Counted from the stretch's first letter, positions 47,332 through 57,627 are shown. The stretch: 64,000 bases of DNA from Pseudoalteromonas sp. CO133X (GCA_004208945.1 SGPE01000009.1:124001-188000), one strand, 5' to 3'. Notes: generated by a model not told the origin, from the sequence alone. Program-made: numbers and translations.

Positions 47332-48565
47332 TGCCTTTATTTCAAAACGTTTTCGCGCACACAGTGGTCATAAAGATGGTCAAAATGGTTTTGTGAGTTT
47401 TATAGCAAAGGCTTCGACCATAGGTATTCTATTAGGTGTTGCTGTTCTTATTGTTGCGCTATCGGTTATTAATGGCTTTGAGCAGCAATTGGTGCACAGA
47501 TTATTGTCTGTTGTGCCACAAGTTGAATATGTAGCCCCTAATAAACCGATCAATGATTGGCAAAATAAAGTCAAATTACTAGGTGAGCAAAATGGCGTTG
47601 CTGGCGCAGCGCCTTTTATCAGTGTAAGTGGTATGGCACAGTTTAAAAATGAACTGAAAGCGGTTGAGGTACGCGGAGTTGAAGCCGATTTAGAGAACCA
47701 AGTTTCTGCGCTTAATCAGTTTACTCAGGGCCGTTTAGTAAGCCAACTACAGCAAGAAGATGTCATCTTAGGTCAACAAATCGTCAATAAGCTTGGTCTA
47801 GAAATTGGCGACCCCGTTACGTTATTGATCCCACAGATTAATCAACAAACGAGTAAGTTACTCTCACCAAAGCGGGTGAGTTTAAAGCTTGTGGGTATTG
47901 TTAATATGGGCGGGCCTATAGATGAAACAGCTGCGTATATAAGATTAGATAAAGCACAAGCTGTGCTGGGTTTTACTAAAAACCAAGTAACAGGGCTTAG
48001 GTTAAAAGTGGATGATGTTTTTGCTGCACATCAAACGGCGATGCGGGTCGGGCAAGTTATCCCCGACTATGTGTATGTGTCTAGTTGGTTTAGAACACAA
48101 GGCAGTTTGTATCAGGATATTCAAATGGTTCGCACGATTGTTTATATCGTGGTGTTTTTAATTATTGCTGTTGCCAGCTTTAATATTGTTTCATCCTTGG
48201 TGATGGAAGTACGCGAGAAACAGGCAAACATTGCTATCTTAAAAACCATGGGTGCACAAGATAGTACAATCTTGGCAACTTTTGTTATGCAAGGCTTTAC
48301 TCAAGCCCTAATTGGTGTGCTGTTAGGTACTATTATTGGTGTTATGGTGGCACTTAATATAAGTGAGCTGTTTACTTGGTTAAGCAACCTAGCTGGTGAT
48401 AACCCGTTACAAGGTGTTTATTTTGTTGAGTTTCTACCGAGTAAGTTAGTTTGGCAAGATATTGTTGTTACAGTTTTTGTTACTTTTATTTTGGCTATAC
48501 TAGCAACACTTTATCCAGCATGGCAGGCAACAAGAATTGACCCTGCAAAGGTGTTAGGTAACTAA
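47321..48565 (+). CDS. lolE: Lipoprotein-releasing ABC transporter permease LolE
   Basis: A 414-residue permease paralogous to LolC and the second membrane subunit of LolCDE. The cytoplasmic start SAFISKRFRAHS leads into a membrane helix at about 30-52, a periplasmic domain, and three C-terminal helices. The block NIAILKTMGAQDSTILATFV is the LolE/LolC coupling helix. The reading frame is open to 47288, but the ATG at 47321, overlapping the lolD stop, matches family starts. It completes the operon, and no terminator hairpin with a T run follows at once. Confidence 0.93.
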   Translation: MLLSAFISKRFRAHSGHKDGQNGFVSFIAKASTIGILLGVAVLIVALSVINGFEQQLVHRLLSVVPQVEYVAPNKPINDWQNKVKLLGEQNGVAGAAPFISVSGMAQFKNELKAVEVRGVEADLENQVSALNQFTQGRLVSQLQQEDVILGQQIVNKLGLEIGDPVTLLIPQINQQTSKLLSPKRVSLKLVGIVNMGGPIDETAAYIRLDKAQAVLGFTKNQVTGLRLKVDDVFAAHQTAMRVGQVIPDYVYVSSWFRTQGSLYQDIQMVRTIVYIVVFLIIAVASFNIVSSLVMEVREKQANIAILKTMGAQDSTILATFVMQGFTQALIGVLLGTIIGVMVALNISELFTWLSNLAGDNPLQGVYFVEFLPSKLVWQDIVVTVFVTFILAILATLYPAWQATRIDPAKVLGN

Positions 48566-48656
48566 AAGTGTGAATCAAGCTTAAATGCTCGCAAACACTT
48601 GCACCCCAGTATATTAAGCCTTAAAGTGTCCTAAATGTAGTAGAAGAGTAACCAAT

Positions 48657-49103
48657 ATGGAACAAAAACAAGCTAAGCCACTGACAGAAGAAGAGCAAGC
48701 ACAAGCACACAAACAAAGTATTATGTGGCAACGAGAATGTTTCCAGAACGCGCAAAAGCATTTAGCTGAAAAAGGTGTGATCCCGCAAACAGTCATTGAA
48801 AAAGAAAGCCGCTTTATTGCGCCACTAGTTGCTGTTTGGAAATTCAAAGCTCAAAATGGTAAAAGCTACTGGGTGGTGACGGGCCGTTTACCAACGGACC
48901 ACGCCGAAGCGAGTGCAGCGAAAGATGCACGTGAAGCTTTACGCTTTTTTTCGATGCAGTGGCAGCTTAAAGCCGACCAACTTATGCAATCAGGTGCAGT
49001 TGATAAAACAAAAGTTGATTTTGCGAACCTGTTGATAAATCGTGCACACGGTTTATATGAGTTATTTGAAAAAGATGATATGTGGCAAAACGAGCCTGCA
49101 TAA
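48657..49103 (+). CDS. Conserved protein, DUF4826-like
   Basis: A 148-residue soluble protein, probably the DUF4826 family of marine gammaproteobacteria, though I assign this from memory of the sequence style. No signal peptide, membrane helix or catalytic motif is visible. The N-terminal 25 residues are Glu/Gln-rich and helical. A central WKFKAQNGKSYWVVTGRLPTDH (shortened) beta block precedes a helical C-terminus. An AGTAACC-like weak ribosome site precedes the ATG. It lies 91 bases after lolE and ends at a strong bidirectional hairpin. Function unknown. Confidence 0.68.
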   Translation: MEQKQAKPLTEEEQAQAHKQSIMWQRECFQNAQKHLAEKGVIPQTVIEKESRFIAPLVAVWKFKAQNGKSYWVVTGRLPTDHAEASAAKDAREALRFFSMQWQLKADQLMQSGAVDKTKVDFANLLINRAHGLYELFEKDDMWQNEPA

Positions 49104-49117
49104 TCTGAGTTTATTGT

Positions 49118-49147
49118 AAAAAGCTGAATAGAACTATTCAGCTTTTT
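49118..49147. terminator. Bidirectional terminator hairpin
   Basis: AAAAAGCTGAATA (49118-49130), loop GAAC, TATTCAGCTTTTT (49135-49147). It is a perfect 13-bp stem with A and T runs on both sides, between convergent genes. Confidence 0.92.
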
Positions 49148-49158
49148 ATTTTGTATCG

Positions 49159-49617
49159 TTAATGCACCAAGGTGAATGGTCGCGTATCAAATTGTTTGAT
49201 GGGGCAAAGCATTCGTTGTCTTGGAATACCAGCTTCCATAAATACTAAGCCATCTGCTGCAAAACCATTTCGTTTAAACCTGTCAACTTCGTTCAAAATG
49301 CAATTAATACTCACACAGTCGCACCCTTGTTTTTCAGCCATTTTAACTAAATAGGTTAGTAGCGATTTATAGACAGAGCGATTGCGATGCTCAGGCAAGA
49401 CAGCAATACGGCCTATGAGCCCATCATTACATAAACGCCCTGTAGCGACAGGGCATTTACCATCTTTTGTAACCAATACATGGTGTGCTGTTTGATCAAG
49501 ATGATCAAATTCTACGTGTTTAGGGATGTGTAATTCATATACAAACACACGCTCCCTGATTTGTTGCAAGAGTTCCTTGTCGATACTCCATTCAACTTCA
49601 TCGATATGATAGCCCAT
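49159..49617 (-). CDS. GNAT family N-acetyltransferase
   Basis: A 152-residue single-domain acetyltransferase resembling the ElaA/YjdJ-like group. The acetyl-CoA block is IGRIAVLPEHRNRSVYKSLL (about 68-87), where the usual Q/RxxGxG loop appears as HRNRSV, lacking the second glycine. That loop is unusual and may weaken acetyl-CoA binding. The C-terminal DRFKRNGFAADGLVF block is typical. The start is ATG 49617, 9 bases after AGGAG; a GTG at 49623 is too close to that site. It lies 12 bases downstream of roxA, so the two are probably co-transcribed. Confidence 0.8.
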   Translation of the reverse strand: MGYHIDEVEWSIDKELLQQIRERVFVYELHIPKHVEFDHLDQTAHHVLVTKDGKCPVATGRLCNDGLIGRIAVLPEHRNRSVYKSLLTYLVKMAEKQGCDCVSINCILNEVDRFKRNGFAADGLVFMEAGIPRQRMLCPIKQFDTRPFTLVH

Positions 49618-49629
49618 AAACACACGCTC

Positions 49630-50775
49630 CTAACAAAACCAAATACCCTCATTTAAAAGTGTAGTAAAGGTTTTCAAGAAAATGTGATTATTTTTTGAAC
49701 TATTTATGTCGGTAGCTGTCAGGTAAGTTTGATCGGTGAGCTTTTTGATTAGCTCAAGTTCATCTAAATCATGCATATAGTTAACACCATTGATGCTTAA
49801 TAGAACCTGTTCATCAATTATTTGGTAAATTGCACGAGTACCGCCTAAACGCTCAAAAACAACGTCTTCATCATTTAGTAAGTCATTTACATCATCTAAT
49901 GTGTAGGGCTCTTCTAAAGGCGCTAAATCCATTTCATGCTTTGGCTGGCTCATGCTATTGCCTAGCCAAGTCTTAAACACTGCGTCATCATTAATCGCAG
50001 CAATCATTAATTGTTTTACTTTCTCGGCTTCAGTTTGGTCAAGTTTACCTTTTGATGAGCGTAATTTAAGCTCTGCATCACCGTATCGTTGATTGCCAAG
50101 TTCAGTATCAATGAGGTGATCAGCAAATTGTGATAATAAATCACGCTGATTAGGCGCTCTAAAACCCACAGAGTAATTAAGTGCATTTTCAACTGCGTAA
50201 CCTTCATGTGGGCAACCTGGTGGAATATAGAGAATATCTCCAGGTTCTAACACACAATCGATAACCGCAGGGAATTGCTCAACTTGCAACAGACTTTTAT
50301 TTTGCGCAAATTGTTTTAAATTCGCGTCAGGCATACCAACTCGCCAGTGGCGTTTACCTTCACCCTGAATAATAAACACATCGTACTGGTCTAAATGCGG
50401 GCCTACACCACCACCTGGGGTTGAGTAGCTGATCATCAAGTCATCGATACGCCAGTTTGGAATAAAGCGAAATGGTTCTAGTAGTTGCGCAGCATCGTTA
50501 TGCCAATGGTCAACTGCTTGCACTAAGAGTGTTGAATGTTGCTCTGTCAGTAAGCTAAAGTCTTCAAACGGGCCATGATATGCTTGCCAATTATCTGAGT
50601 GATTGGTCACAATACGTGATTCAATGCTTTCTTCCATTGCTAGACCGGCTAATTCTTCGGGCTCTATAGGATCAGTAAAATCTGTGAAGCCTTGTTTAAT
50701 AAGTAATGGTTTTTTCTGCCAATACTCAGCTAAAAATTGCTCTTGGGTTAATGAATTGATGGTTAATTGATACAT
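49630..50775 (-). CDS. roxA: Ribosomal protein L16 arginine hydroxylase (JmjC/cupin)
   Basis: A 381-residue Fe(II)/2-oxoglutarate-dependent oxygenase of the RoxA (YcfD) type, which hydroxylates an arginine of ribosomal protein L16. The iron ligands are in HLDQYDVFIIQGEGKRHWRV (His and Asp, about 126-128) and the distal His in PPGCPHEGYAVENA. The JmjC-like core is followed by a C-terminal winged-helix dimerisation part (about 210-381). The YWQKKPLLIKQ start block is typical of the family. It lies between purB and a GNAT gene on the minus strand. Confidence 0.92.
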   Translation of the reverse strand: MYQLTINSLTQEQFLAEYWQKKPLLIKQGFTDFTDPIEPEELAGLAMEESIESRIVTNHSDNWQAYHGPFEDFSLLTEQHSTLLVQAVDHWHNDAAQLLEPFRFIPNWRIDDLMISYSTPGGGVGPHLDQYDVFIIQGEGKRHWRVGMPDANLKQFAQNKSLLQVEQFPAVIDCVLEPGDILYIPPGCPHEGYAVENALNYSVGFRAPNQRDLLSQFADHLIDTELGNQRYGDAELKLRSSKGKLDQTEAEKVKQLMIAAINDDAVFKTWLGNSMSQPKHEMDLAPLEEPYTLDDVNDLLNDEDVVFERLGGTRAIYQIIDEQVLLSINGVNYMHDLDELELIKKLTDQTYLTATDINSSKNNHIFLKTFTTLLNEGIWFC

Positions 50776-50800
50776 AACATGACCTAAGCGAATTGATATA

Positions 50801-50832
50801 AAAAAAGCGAAAGGAAGGCCTTTCGCTTTTTT
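50801..50832 (-). terminator. Rho-independent terminator after purB
   Basis: AAAAAAGCGAAAGG (50801-50814), loop AAGG, CCTTTCGCTTTTTT (50819-50832). It is a perfect 14-bp stem just downstream of the purB stop and upstream of roxA, so roxA probably needs its own promoter or read-through. Confidence 0.93.
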
Positions 50833-50848
50833 AAGTCTTAATTTGAAT

Positions 50849-52252
<1,404 letters not shown>

Positions 52253-52855
52253 TTAAATATACTGTTTAGCAATGGCAAGGATTTTTCTCTTCGAAAAGAA
52301 AAAGTGACGGCGTTTACCGCCCATTTGTCGCCATAACACGGCACTACGAATTCCGGCCAATAAAAGGGCGCGGATTTTGTTTTGCGTGAGTTGCTGTTTT
52401 AATAACTCTGGCTTGCCGTATACTTGAATACGATGCCCAAGGGGGCTTAGCACCGATGAGTAAATATCGGCAAGCGCTGCGACCACAGTATCATCTGTGA
52501 TAGCAAAATGGTCGAGGCGACGCTTAACATCATCAATGCGACGACCTAATTCATTTAAACTGTTTTGTTTTGCACTTAATGCGCGCTCTAACTGCATTAA
52601 GCCACCCACATATTTTACGATTTCAACGTCTTTGTCAGAGCCTGCTGAAAGCTGGGCGATTAAGACACGGTAACCGTCACGTAAATTATGTTTACCCTGA
52701 TATACATCTTCAGGGCTATTAGGTGATGTCTCGACAATACAGTTTAGTAATTTTTCTAATTCGTGATCACTGCCTTGGCCATATTGCGCAACTTTTTGTA
52801 CTTGTTTGGCAACTTGGCACATGGCGGCTAAAGCCATGACTTGGTGTTCTGTCAT
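52253..52855 (-). CDS. hflD: High frequency lysogenization protein HflD
   Basis: A 200-residue helical protein of the HflD family, conserved between mnmA and purB in gammaproteobacteria. In E. coli it binds phage lambda CII and affects lysogeny, and it associates with the inner membrane. The VMALAAMCQVAKQVQKVAQ start and LLLAGIRSAVLWRQMGG end are typical. No membrane segment is evident. It starts on the last base of mnmA, so the two are translationally coupled. The cellular role beyond lambda is not settled. Confidence 0.93.
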   Translation of the reverse strand: MTEHQVMALAAMCQVAKQVQKVAQYGQGSDHELEKLLNCIVETSPNSPEDVYQGKHNLRDGYRVLIAQLSAGSDKDVEIVKYVGGLMQLERALSAKQNSLNELGRRIDDVKRRLDHFAITDDTVVAALADIYSSVLSPLGHRIQVYGKPELLKQQLTQNKIRALLLAGIRSAVLWRQMGGKRRHFFFSKRKILAIAKQYI

Positions 52856-53970
52856 TATTTGATCACCGAATCAATAATACCACCACCTAAACAGACCTCT
52901 TCAGCATAGAATACGGCTGATTGACCTGGTGTAACTGCTTTTTGTGGCTCATCAAATAATACGCGTGCCATACCATCTTCCCCAACGAGTAAAGTACAGC
53001 TGATGTCTTCTTGGCGATAACGAGTTTTAACAGTACAGCGTGTGGTACCTTTGGGGCCTTCGCGATCAACCCAGTGAAGTTGATTTGCATTTAAGCCATT
53101 ACTGTATAGGCGAGGGTGGTCTTTACCTTGACCAACCACTAATACATTACGCTCAACGTCTTTATCAACCACATACCAAGGTTCACCTGAACCTTCTTTC
53201 ATGCCACCAATTAATAGACCTTTACGTTGACCAAGGGTGTGGTACATCAAGCCTTCGTGATCACCTACTTCGTTGCCATCGGTATCTTCAATTTTACCTG
53301 GCTGTGCTGGTAAGAATTTTTGTAAGAAGTCTTTAAATTTACGCTCACCGATAAAGCAAATACCGGTACTGTCTTTTTTATCGTGAGTAATTAAATCTTG
53401 TTCTTCAGCGATGCGGCGAACTTCAGGCTTAGCAATATCGCCAACAGGGAACAGTGTTTGCGCAATATGTTCATGGCTTAAAGTGTATAAGAAATAACTT
53501 TGATCTTTGTTGTCATCAAGACCACGACACATAACAAATTTATCACCACGCTTTTCGCGGCGTACATAGTGGCCTGTGGCAATGTAATCAGCACCCAAAG
53601 CCTCTGCTGCAAATTCTAAAAATGCTTTGAATTTGATTTCTTTATTACACATAATGTCTGGGTTTGGCGTACGACCTGCCTTGTACTCAGCTAAAAAGTA
53701 CTCAAACACATTGTCCCAGTATTCGGCTGCAAAATTTACAGTATGAAGCTCAATACCTAGTTTGTCGCACACAGCTTGCGCGTCTTTAAGGTCTTCAGCT
53801 GCAGCGCAATATTCATCATTATCGTCTTCTTCCCAGTTTTTCATGAACAGGCCTTCAACTTGATAGCCTTGTTGCTTTAATAAATACGCTGATACAGAAG
53901 AATCCACACCGCCGGACATACCCACGATGACTTTAATGTGACTATTTTCGCTCATAATATTCGCTGTCAT
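52855..53970 (-). CDS. mnmA: tRNA-specific 2-thiouridylase MnmA
   Basis: A 371-residue enzyme that thiolates U34 of Lys, Glu and Gln tRNAs, receiving sulfur from the Tus relay. The PP-loop ATP site is [15 protein letters not shown] (about 18-32). The first catalytic cysteine is in [14 protein letters not shown] (about 105) and the second in [16 protein letters not shown] (about 207). The [13 protein letters not shown] and C-terminal [13 protein letters not shown] blocks are typical. A second in-frame ATG at 53955 could be the start; neither has a strong ribosome site. Its sulfur donors tusBCD-tusE are encoded about 1-2.5 kb upstream on the same strand. Confidence 0.96.
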   Translation of the reverse strand: MTANIMSENSHIKVIVGMSGGVDSSVSAYLLKQQGYQVEGLFMKNWEEDDNDEYCAAAEDLKDAQAVCDKLGIELHTVNFAAEYWDNVFEYFLAEYKAGRTPNPDIMCNKEIKFKAFLEFAAEALGADYIATGHYVRREKRGDKFVMCRGLDDNKDQSYFLYTLSHEHIAQTLFPVGDIAKPEVRRIAEEQDLITHDKKDSTGICFIGERKFKDFLQKFLPAQPGKIEDTDGNEVGDHEGLMYHTLGQRKGLLIGGMKEGSGEPWYVVDKDVERNVLVVGQGKDHPRLYSNGLNANQLHWVDREGPKGTTRCTVKTRYRQEDISCTLLVGEDGMARVLFDEPQKAVTPGQSAVFYAEEVCLGGGIIDSVIK

Positions 53971-54042
53971 TTTTTAACTGCTATGGAAAGGCTGGCATTA
54001 TAGCATGCTTTTAGACGCCCAAACCAGCCAAAATCACAGTCG

Positions 54043-54477
54043 CTATTGGTAAATCAAACTCAGTGGGTAGGCTTTGCCAGCTAAATGATCTTCAATGCAT
54101 TTTAAAACTAGAGGGCTTCTAAGCGGCAGGCTTTTAATTTGCTCAAGGCTAAACCAATCTGCGCCTAGAATGTCATCATCTTGGGGGGAGGGTACAAATA
54201 GCTCAGCGCAACTAAAAGCAAAGCTAAAACGCATATAGTGAACGCCATTTGCGGCATACAAATTATAAATGCCAACAAGGTGACTGGCATTAAGGCTAAT
54301 GCCTGTTTCTTCAATAAGTTCGCGATGAGCTGCTTCTGCTAAGGTTTCATTGGCTTCTAAATGGCCGGCAGGCTGGTTATAGCAAATATCACCTGTGTGT
54401 TTATCGCGCTCTTTAACAAGTAAAAATTTCTCTTGGCATGTGACGATGGCGGCCACTGTGACATTGGGTTTATGCAT
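54043..54477 (-). CDS. nudJ: Nudix phosphatase NudJ
   Basis: A 144-residue Nudix hydrolase. The Nudix box reads [23 protein letters not shown] (shortened: Gx5Ex7REUxEExGU, about 38-60). E. coli NudJ acts on hydroxymethylpyrimidine pyrophosphate and other nucleoside or thiamine-related pyrophosphates. The order mnmA-nudJ-rluE is the E. coli order, which supports the NudJ assignment over other Nudix proteins. Its ATG overlaps the end of rluE by 8 bases, so the genes are co-transcribed. Confidence 0.9.
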   Translation of the reverse strand: MHKPNVTVAAIVTCQEKFLLVKERDKHTGDICYNQPAGHLEANETLAEAAHRELIEETGISLNASHLVGIYNLYAANGVHYMRFSFAFSCAELFVPSPQDDDILGADWFSLEQIKSLPLRSPLVLKCIEDHLAGKAYPLSLIYQ

Positions 54478-55117
54478 CTGGGTTGTTCACTACTTTAAAT
54501 TGGCCGTTATCTAAGCCATCGAGAGTATAGTCACCAATGCTGTAACGAATTAATCGCAAAGTAGGGAAGCCAACATGAGCAGTCATCCGGCGAACTTGGC
54601 GATTACGTCCTTCAGTGATAGAGATTTCTAACCAACTGGTTGGAATGTTTTTCCGCTCGCGAACGGGTGGTGTACGCGGCCAAATTGATGGCTCGTCAAT
54701 ACGTCTGACCTTAGCGGGCTTGGTCATGCCATCTTTAAGTTCTACGCCTTTGTTAAGGGCAAAGAGTGCCTCATCACTGACATCACCTTCTACTTGCACC
54801 CAATATGTTTTAGCTGTTTTTTTATTGGGTTCAGTAAGTGTGTGTTGTAACTTACCGCAGTTTGTAAGAAGCAAGAGTCCTTCGCTGTCTCTGTCTAGGC
54901 GTCCTGCCGCATACACGTCTTTAATAGTAATAAAGTCGGCTAGGGTTTTACGGTTTTGATCATCAGTAAATTGGCAAAGCACATCAAATGGTTTGTTAAA
55001 CAGCACGACTTTGCGTTGCTCTGGGCTAATTGCTTTTTTTACTTCTCGTTTTTGCGTAGGTCTTGAGTATGTTCGGCCACTGCTGCGACGCAGTTTATTT
55101 TTTGGTTTATTTACCAT
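54470..55117 (-). CDS. rluE: 23S rRNA pseudouridine(2457) synthase RluE
   Basis: A 215-residue RluE/RsuA-family pseudouridine synthase. The catalytic aspartate lies in [17 protein letters not shown] (about 75-91), and the RsuA-type [19 protein letters not shown] block follows (about 170-188). A basic N-terminal tail (about 1-35) is typical of RluE. It modifies U2457 in domain V of 23S rRNA. The ATG at 55117 shares a base with the tusE stop (TAATG) and follows an AGGTG site. The GTG at 55126 is an alternative start. Confidence 0.93.
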   Translation of the reverse strand: MVNKPKNKLRRSSGRTYSRPTQKREVKKAISPEQRKVVLFNKPFDVLCQFTDDQNRKTLADFITIKDVYAAGRLDRDSEGLLLLTNCGKLQHTLTEPNKKTAKTYWVQVEGDVSDEALFALNKGVELKDGMTKPAKVRRIDEPSIWPRTPPVRERKNIPTSWLEISITEGRNRQVRRMTAHVGFPTLRLIRYSIGDYTLDGLDNGQFKVVNNPDA

Positions 55118-55446
55118 TAAATGCACCTAGCCGGTTTAGGTAAACCTGCAATTTTAGTTGCTTGCTTAGCGGGGCCTTTTGGAAACAGTTTGTATAAATA
55201 CATACTGTTACCTTTTTCTTCACCTAGCTTTTGAGCCATTGCTTTTACCAGCATACGAATAGCGGGGCTGGTGTTGTATTCAAGATAAAAATCACGCACA
55301 AAATGCACAACTTCCCAGTGCTGTTCACTTAAAGTAATGTTTTCTTGCTCGGCAATAATAGGTGCAAGTTCTTCACTCCAATCATTTGTATCAAGCAAAT
55401 AGCCTTGCTTGTCTGTTTCAATCTGTTTGTTATTAAATTCAAGCAT
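55117..55446 (-). CDS. tusE: Sulfurtransferase TusE (DsrC family)
   Basis: A 109-residue DsrC-type carrier that takes sulfur from TusBCD and hands it to MnmA. The functional penultimate cysteine is Cys108 (PKPARCI end), in the flexible C-terminal arm. [20 protein letters not shown] (about 38-57) and the helical core are typical. It overlaps rluE by one base and follows tusB by 3 bases. In E. coli tusE lies apart from tusBCD, next to yccA; here all are joined. Confidence 0.95.
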   Translation of the reverse strand: MLEFNNKQIETDKQGYLLDTNDWSEELAPIIAEQENITLSEQHWEVVHFVRDFYLEYNTSPAIRMLVKAMAQKLGEEKGNSMYLYKLFPKGPAKQATKIAGLPKPARCI

Positions 55447-55449
55447 GAT

Positions 55450-55716
55450 TTACCAAGTAATCGTGTTTTGAGCTGATAATGTGAGTTCTACAAACTCAGC
55501 ATAGCTAATGTTAATATCACTTTCGGTTAGTGAGATGGCGCGTGCAGTGGCATCTTCTTCCAATAAGTGCAGGGTAGCAGAAAATTGTTTAAATTGGTTG
55601 ATGTTATAACAAGCATCACCAACCAAAAGTACAGCGTGGTTGCTATCAATCAAATTCTCAAGTGTATTAAGGCAGTAATGCGATAAAGGTTTTGAAAAAA
55701 TATGTAAGGTACTCAT
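55450..55716 (-). CDS. tusB: Sulfurtransferase complex subunit TusB (DsrH family)
   Basis: An 88-residue small subunit of the TusBCD complex, of the DsrH family. The start MSTLHIFSKP and the central VLLVGDACYNI block fit. The cysteine within that block (about residue 38) is not thought to be essential in E. coli. It lies between tusC (4-base overlap) and tusE (3-base gap). As a short diverged protein its call depends partly on neighbours, but the fit in length and order is good. Confidence 0.9.
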   Translation of the reverse strand: MSTLHIFSKPLSHYCLNTLENLIDSNHAVLLVGDACYNINQFKQFSATLHLLEEDATARAISLTESDINISYAEFVELTLSAQNTITW

Positions 55717-56069
55717 AGAGTCACCACTTGATGCTGTTGAGCTATTAAAGCACGCTGCTGTTCAAAGTTAGCAACTTTAACGTCAATAATGAGATTTTCC
55801 TTAGTTAAATTAAAATCCATAAGTGACTTCTCGCACACATATATGTTTTCAACATCATATAACTCAAGCGTTTTTATCGTTTTAAAATAATTTTTAATAC
55901 CTAACAGTTCAGGTTGTTGGTTTTTTTTAAGTGCTAGCACTGCATCCGCACTTAATAACCAACTGATATTCTGATCAATAGCTGCGAAGATAAGTGCCAT
56001 GTCGAGCGATTCCCGAATGTGTTGGCCGTCAAATGGAGCATGTTGACTTATTACTAAAACATTTTTCAT
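55713..56069 (-). CDS. tusC: Sulfurtransferase complex subunit TusC (DsrF family)
   Basis: A 118-residue DsrE/F-fold protein, the TusC subunit. MKNVLVISQHAPFDGQHIRE is the typical start and ESLDMALIFAAIDQNISWLL the DsrF core. The complex forms a TusB2C2D2 hexamer in the cytoplasm that relays persulfide sulfur from IscS through TusA to TusE. It overlaps tusD and tusB by 4 bases each, so the subunits are made in a coupled way. Confidence 0.92.
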   Translation of the reverse strand: MKNVLVISQHAPFDGQHIRESLDMALIFAAIDQNISWLLSADAVLALKKNQQPELLGIKNYFKTIKTLELYDVENIYVCEKSLMDFNLTKENLIIDVKVANFEQQRALIAQQHQVVTL

Positions 56070-56419
56070 TTAAATTGCACCCATTTATCTGCTTCACTGG
56101 CTAGCATTGCAAACTCAGCAAGCCCTGCAACCTTGAAAACACCCGTATTCTGTGTATCCAAACCACGTTTTTCGGCTGCTGTAACGCATAACAATAGAGG
56201 AACTTCTTTTGCCGATAACTTTTGCCAAAGTTGCTTTATAGGTAGTTCATCGCTAGCAAGATCTAAATGATTGCTCGCATGGAAAATTCCTGCTTGGTAT
56301 AAGAAAATAGCTGAAATGGTGTGGCCGCCTGCAATACAAGCTTCAGCAAACTTAATTAAGCGCTGTGTTGTATCATGATCAGTCGGTGCGGTATGAAGAG
56401 ATAGTACAAATTGTGCCAA
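56066..56419 (-). CDS. tusD: Sulfurtransferase complex subunit TusD (DsrE family)
   Basis: A 117-residue DsrE-family protein, the catalytic subunit of TusBCD. The sulfur-carrying cysteine is Cys78 in PLLLCVTAAEKRG, the same number as in E. coli. The start, FVLSLHTAPTDHDTTQRLIK, is typical. It is the first gene of tusDCB-tusE-rluE-nudJ on the minus strand. Upstream lies a yccA-type gene with a hairpin between them. Confidence 0.94.
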   Translation of the reverse strand: MAQFVLSLHTAPTDHDTTQRLIKFAEACIAGGHTISAIFLYQAGIFHASNHLDLASDELPIKQLWQKLSAKEVPLLLCVTAAEKRGLDTQNTGVFKVAGLAEFAMLASEADKWVQFK

Positions 56420-56432
56420 AACGCATCCAATA

Positions 56433-56462
56433 AAAAAGCCCCTAGAAAGAGGCTATTTTATC
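56433..56462 (-). terminator. Likely terminator after the yccA-type gene
   Basis: AGCCCCT (56439-56445) and AGAGGCT (56450-56456) form a stem with one G-T pairing or mismatch. On the minus strand it is followed by TTTTTT. It would end the yccA-type transcript before tusD. Confidence 0.65.
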
Positions 56463-56476
56463 AGATAAATATCTAT

Positions 56477-57142
56477 TTAGTCATCACTTGCGCCAAGTAG
56501 GTGTAGAAGTGATGTAAATAAGTTATATACATTCAAGTAAAGGGCGACAGTTGCACGAATGTAGTTAGTTTCACCACCGTTAATAATGCGGCTTGTGTCA
56601 AATAAGATTAAGCCAGACATGATTAAAACTACAGCAGCATTGATAACCATGAAAGTAATAGAGCTACCGATGAATAGGTTTACTAAACTGGCAATGATAA
56701 CAACGATTAGACCAACTGTTAAAAAGCCACCCATGAATGAGAAGTCTTTTTTAGTCGTCAGTGCATAGGCTGATAAACCAAAGAAAATTAACGCGGTCGA
56801 ACCAAGAGCCTGCATAATGAGTAATGGGCCGTTTGGCATTGCTGCATAGTAATTTAAAATAGGACCAAGGCCTGCGCCCATAAGCCCTGTAAATACAAAT
56901 ACCCAAGCGACACCAGAGGCTGAGTCAGCTTTTTTGTTGACTACAAAAAGTACACCAAATGCAATAAGGCTGAATACCAGACCCATGAAGTAAGGTAAAT
57001 TCATCGCCATTGAAATACCGGCTGTCACTGCGCTGAATGCTAATGTCATGGCCAGTAAGAAATAAGTATTTTTAAGTACTTTGTTTGTTTCAATGGTCGA
57101 CATAACCGGTTTAGCGGTATTGTACGAGTGATTAAACGCCAT
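56477..57142 (-). CDS. yccA: Bax inhibitor-1/YccA family membrane protein
   Basis: A 221-residue inner-membrane protein with seven hydrophobic segments, of the BI-1 family. In E. coli YccA interacts with and protects SecY from FtsH when translocation jams. The NTYFLLAMTLAFSAVTAGIS start and LFDTSRIINGGETNYIRATV (about 180-199) are family blocks. An AAAGGAGCTC ribosome site precedes the ATG. It lies next to the tus genes, as in E. coli where yccA neighbours tusE. Both this protein and the SecDF locus at 28 kb deal with Sec translocation, but they are not linked in sequence. Confidence 0.9.
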   Translation of the reverse strand: MAFNHSYNTAKPVMSTIETNKVLKNTYFLLAMTLAFSAVTAGISMAMNLPYFMGLVFSLIAFGVLFVVNKKADSASGVAWVFVFTGLMGAGLGPILNYYAAMPNGPLLIMQALGSTALIFFGLSAYALTTKKDFSFMGGFLTVGLIVVIIASLVNLFIGSSITFMVINAAVVLIMSGLILFDTSRIINGGETNYIRATVALYLNVYNLFTSLLHLLGASDD

Positions 57143-57362
57143 TGTAGAGCTCCTTTAAATGAACTATTTAGTTCGTTAGTTCCAATTATTAAACTAGAAC
57201 TAAGACTACCAAGAGTTATATATTTGGGCAAACCTTTGTAGTTCAATAGACACGATAAATAATTGAAAAGTTCAATGTTGCGCATAATCTAAACGCTGCT
57301 GTACTAATGCTGAGCAAATTAATTGTTTTTTAATCACTTAAACAGTTTTTTGAAAAAAAAGC

Positions 57363-57391
57363 TTCACAAAGCTCATTGGCTTATCTATTAT
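57363..57391 (+). promoter_or_regulatory. Stable-RNA promoter for the two tRNA-Ser genes
   Basis: TTCACA (57363-57368), a 17-base spacer and TATTAT (57386-57391) are followed by a GC-rich discriminator (GCACGCCG) just before the first tRNA. That discriminator is typical of stringently controlled tRNA/rRNA promoters. Confidence 0.7.
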
Positions 57392-57401
57392 GCACGCCGT
57401 C

Positions 57402-57492
57402 GGAGAGATGGCAGAGTGGTCGAATGCACCGGTCTTGAAAACCGGCAGGGGTTTGTAGCCCCTCTAGGGTTCAAATCCCTATCTCTCCACCA
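57402..57492 (+). tRNA. serT: tRNA-Ser(UGA), copy 1
   Basis: 91 bases including an encoded CCA. The acceptor stem GGAGAGA (57402-57408) pairs with TCTCTCC (57482-57488). The anticodon stem CCGGT/ACCGG encloses CTTGAAA, giving anticodon UGA. The long variable arm (GGCAGGGG...CCCCTC region) is the class II feature of serine tRNAs, and the T loop GGTTCAAATCC is canonical. It reads UCA (and UCG/UCU by wobble) codons. Confidence 0.97.
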
Positions 57493-57536
57493 TTATTACT
57501 AAGCTATTTGCGCAAGCGAGTAGTTATTTCACATTC

Positions 57537-57627
57537 GGAGAGATGGCAGAGTGGTCGAATGCACCGGTCTTGAAAACCGGCAGGGGTTTGTAGCCCCTCT
57601 AGGGTTCAAATCCCTATCTCTCCACCA
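57537..57627 (+). tRNA. serT: tRNA-Ser(UGA), copy 2
   Basis: Identical over all 91 bases to the copy at 57402-57492, 135 bases further on, separated by a 44-base spacer. The same anticodon UGA and encoded CCA are present. Both copies lie before one terminator and behind one promoter, so they form a single transcript. Confidence 0.97.

Noticed and set aside
57402..57627. Direct repeats as a CRISPR or mobile-element end
   Set aside because: The 91-base repeats are complete tRNA-Ser genes with all stems intact.
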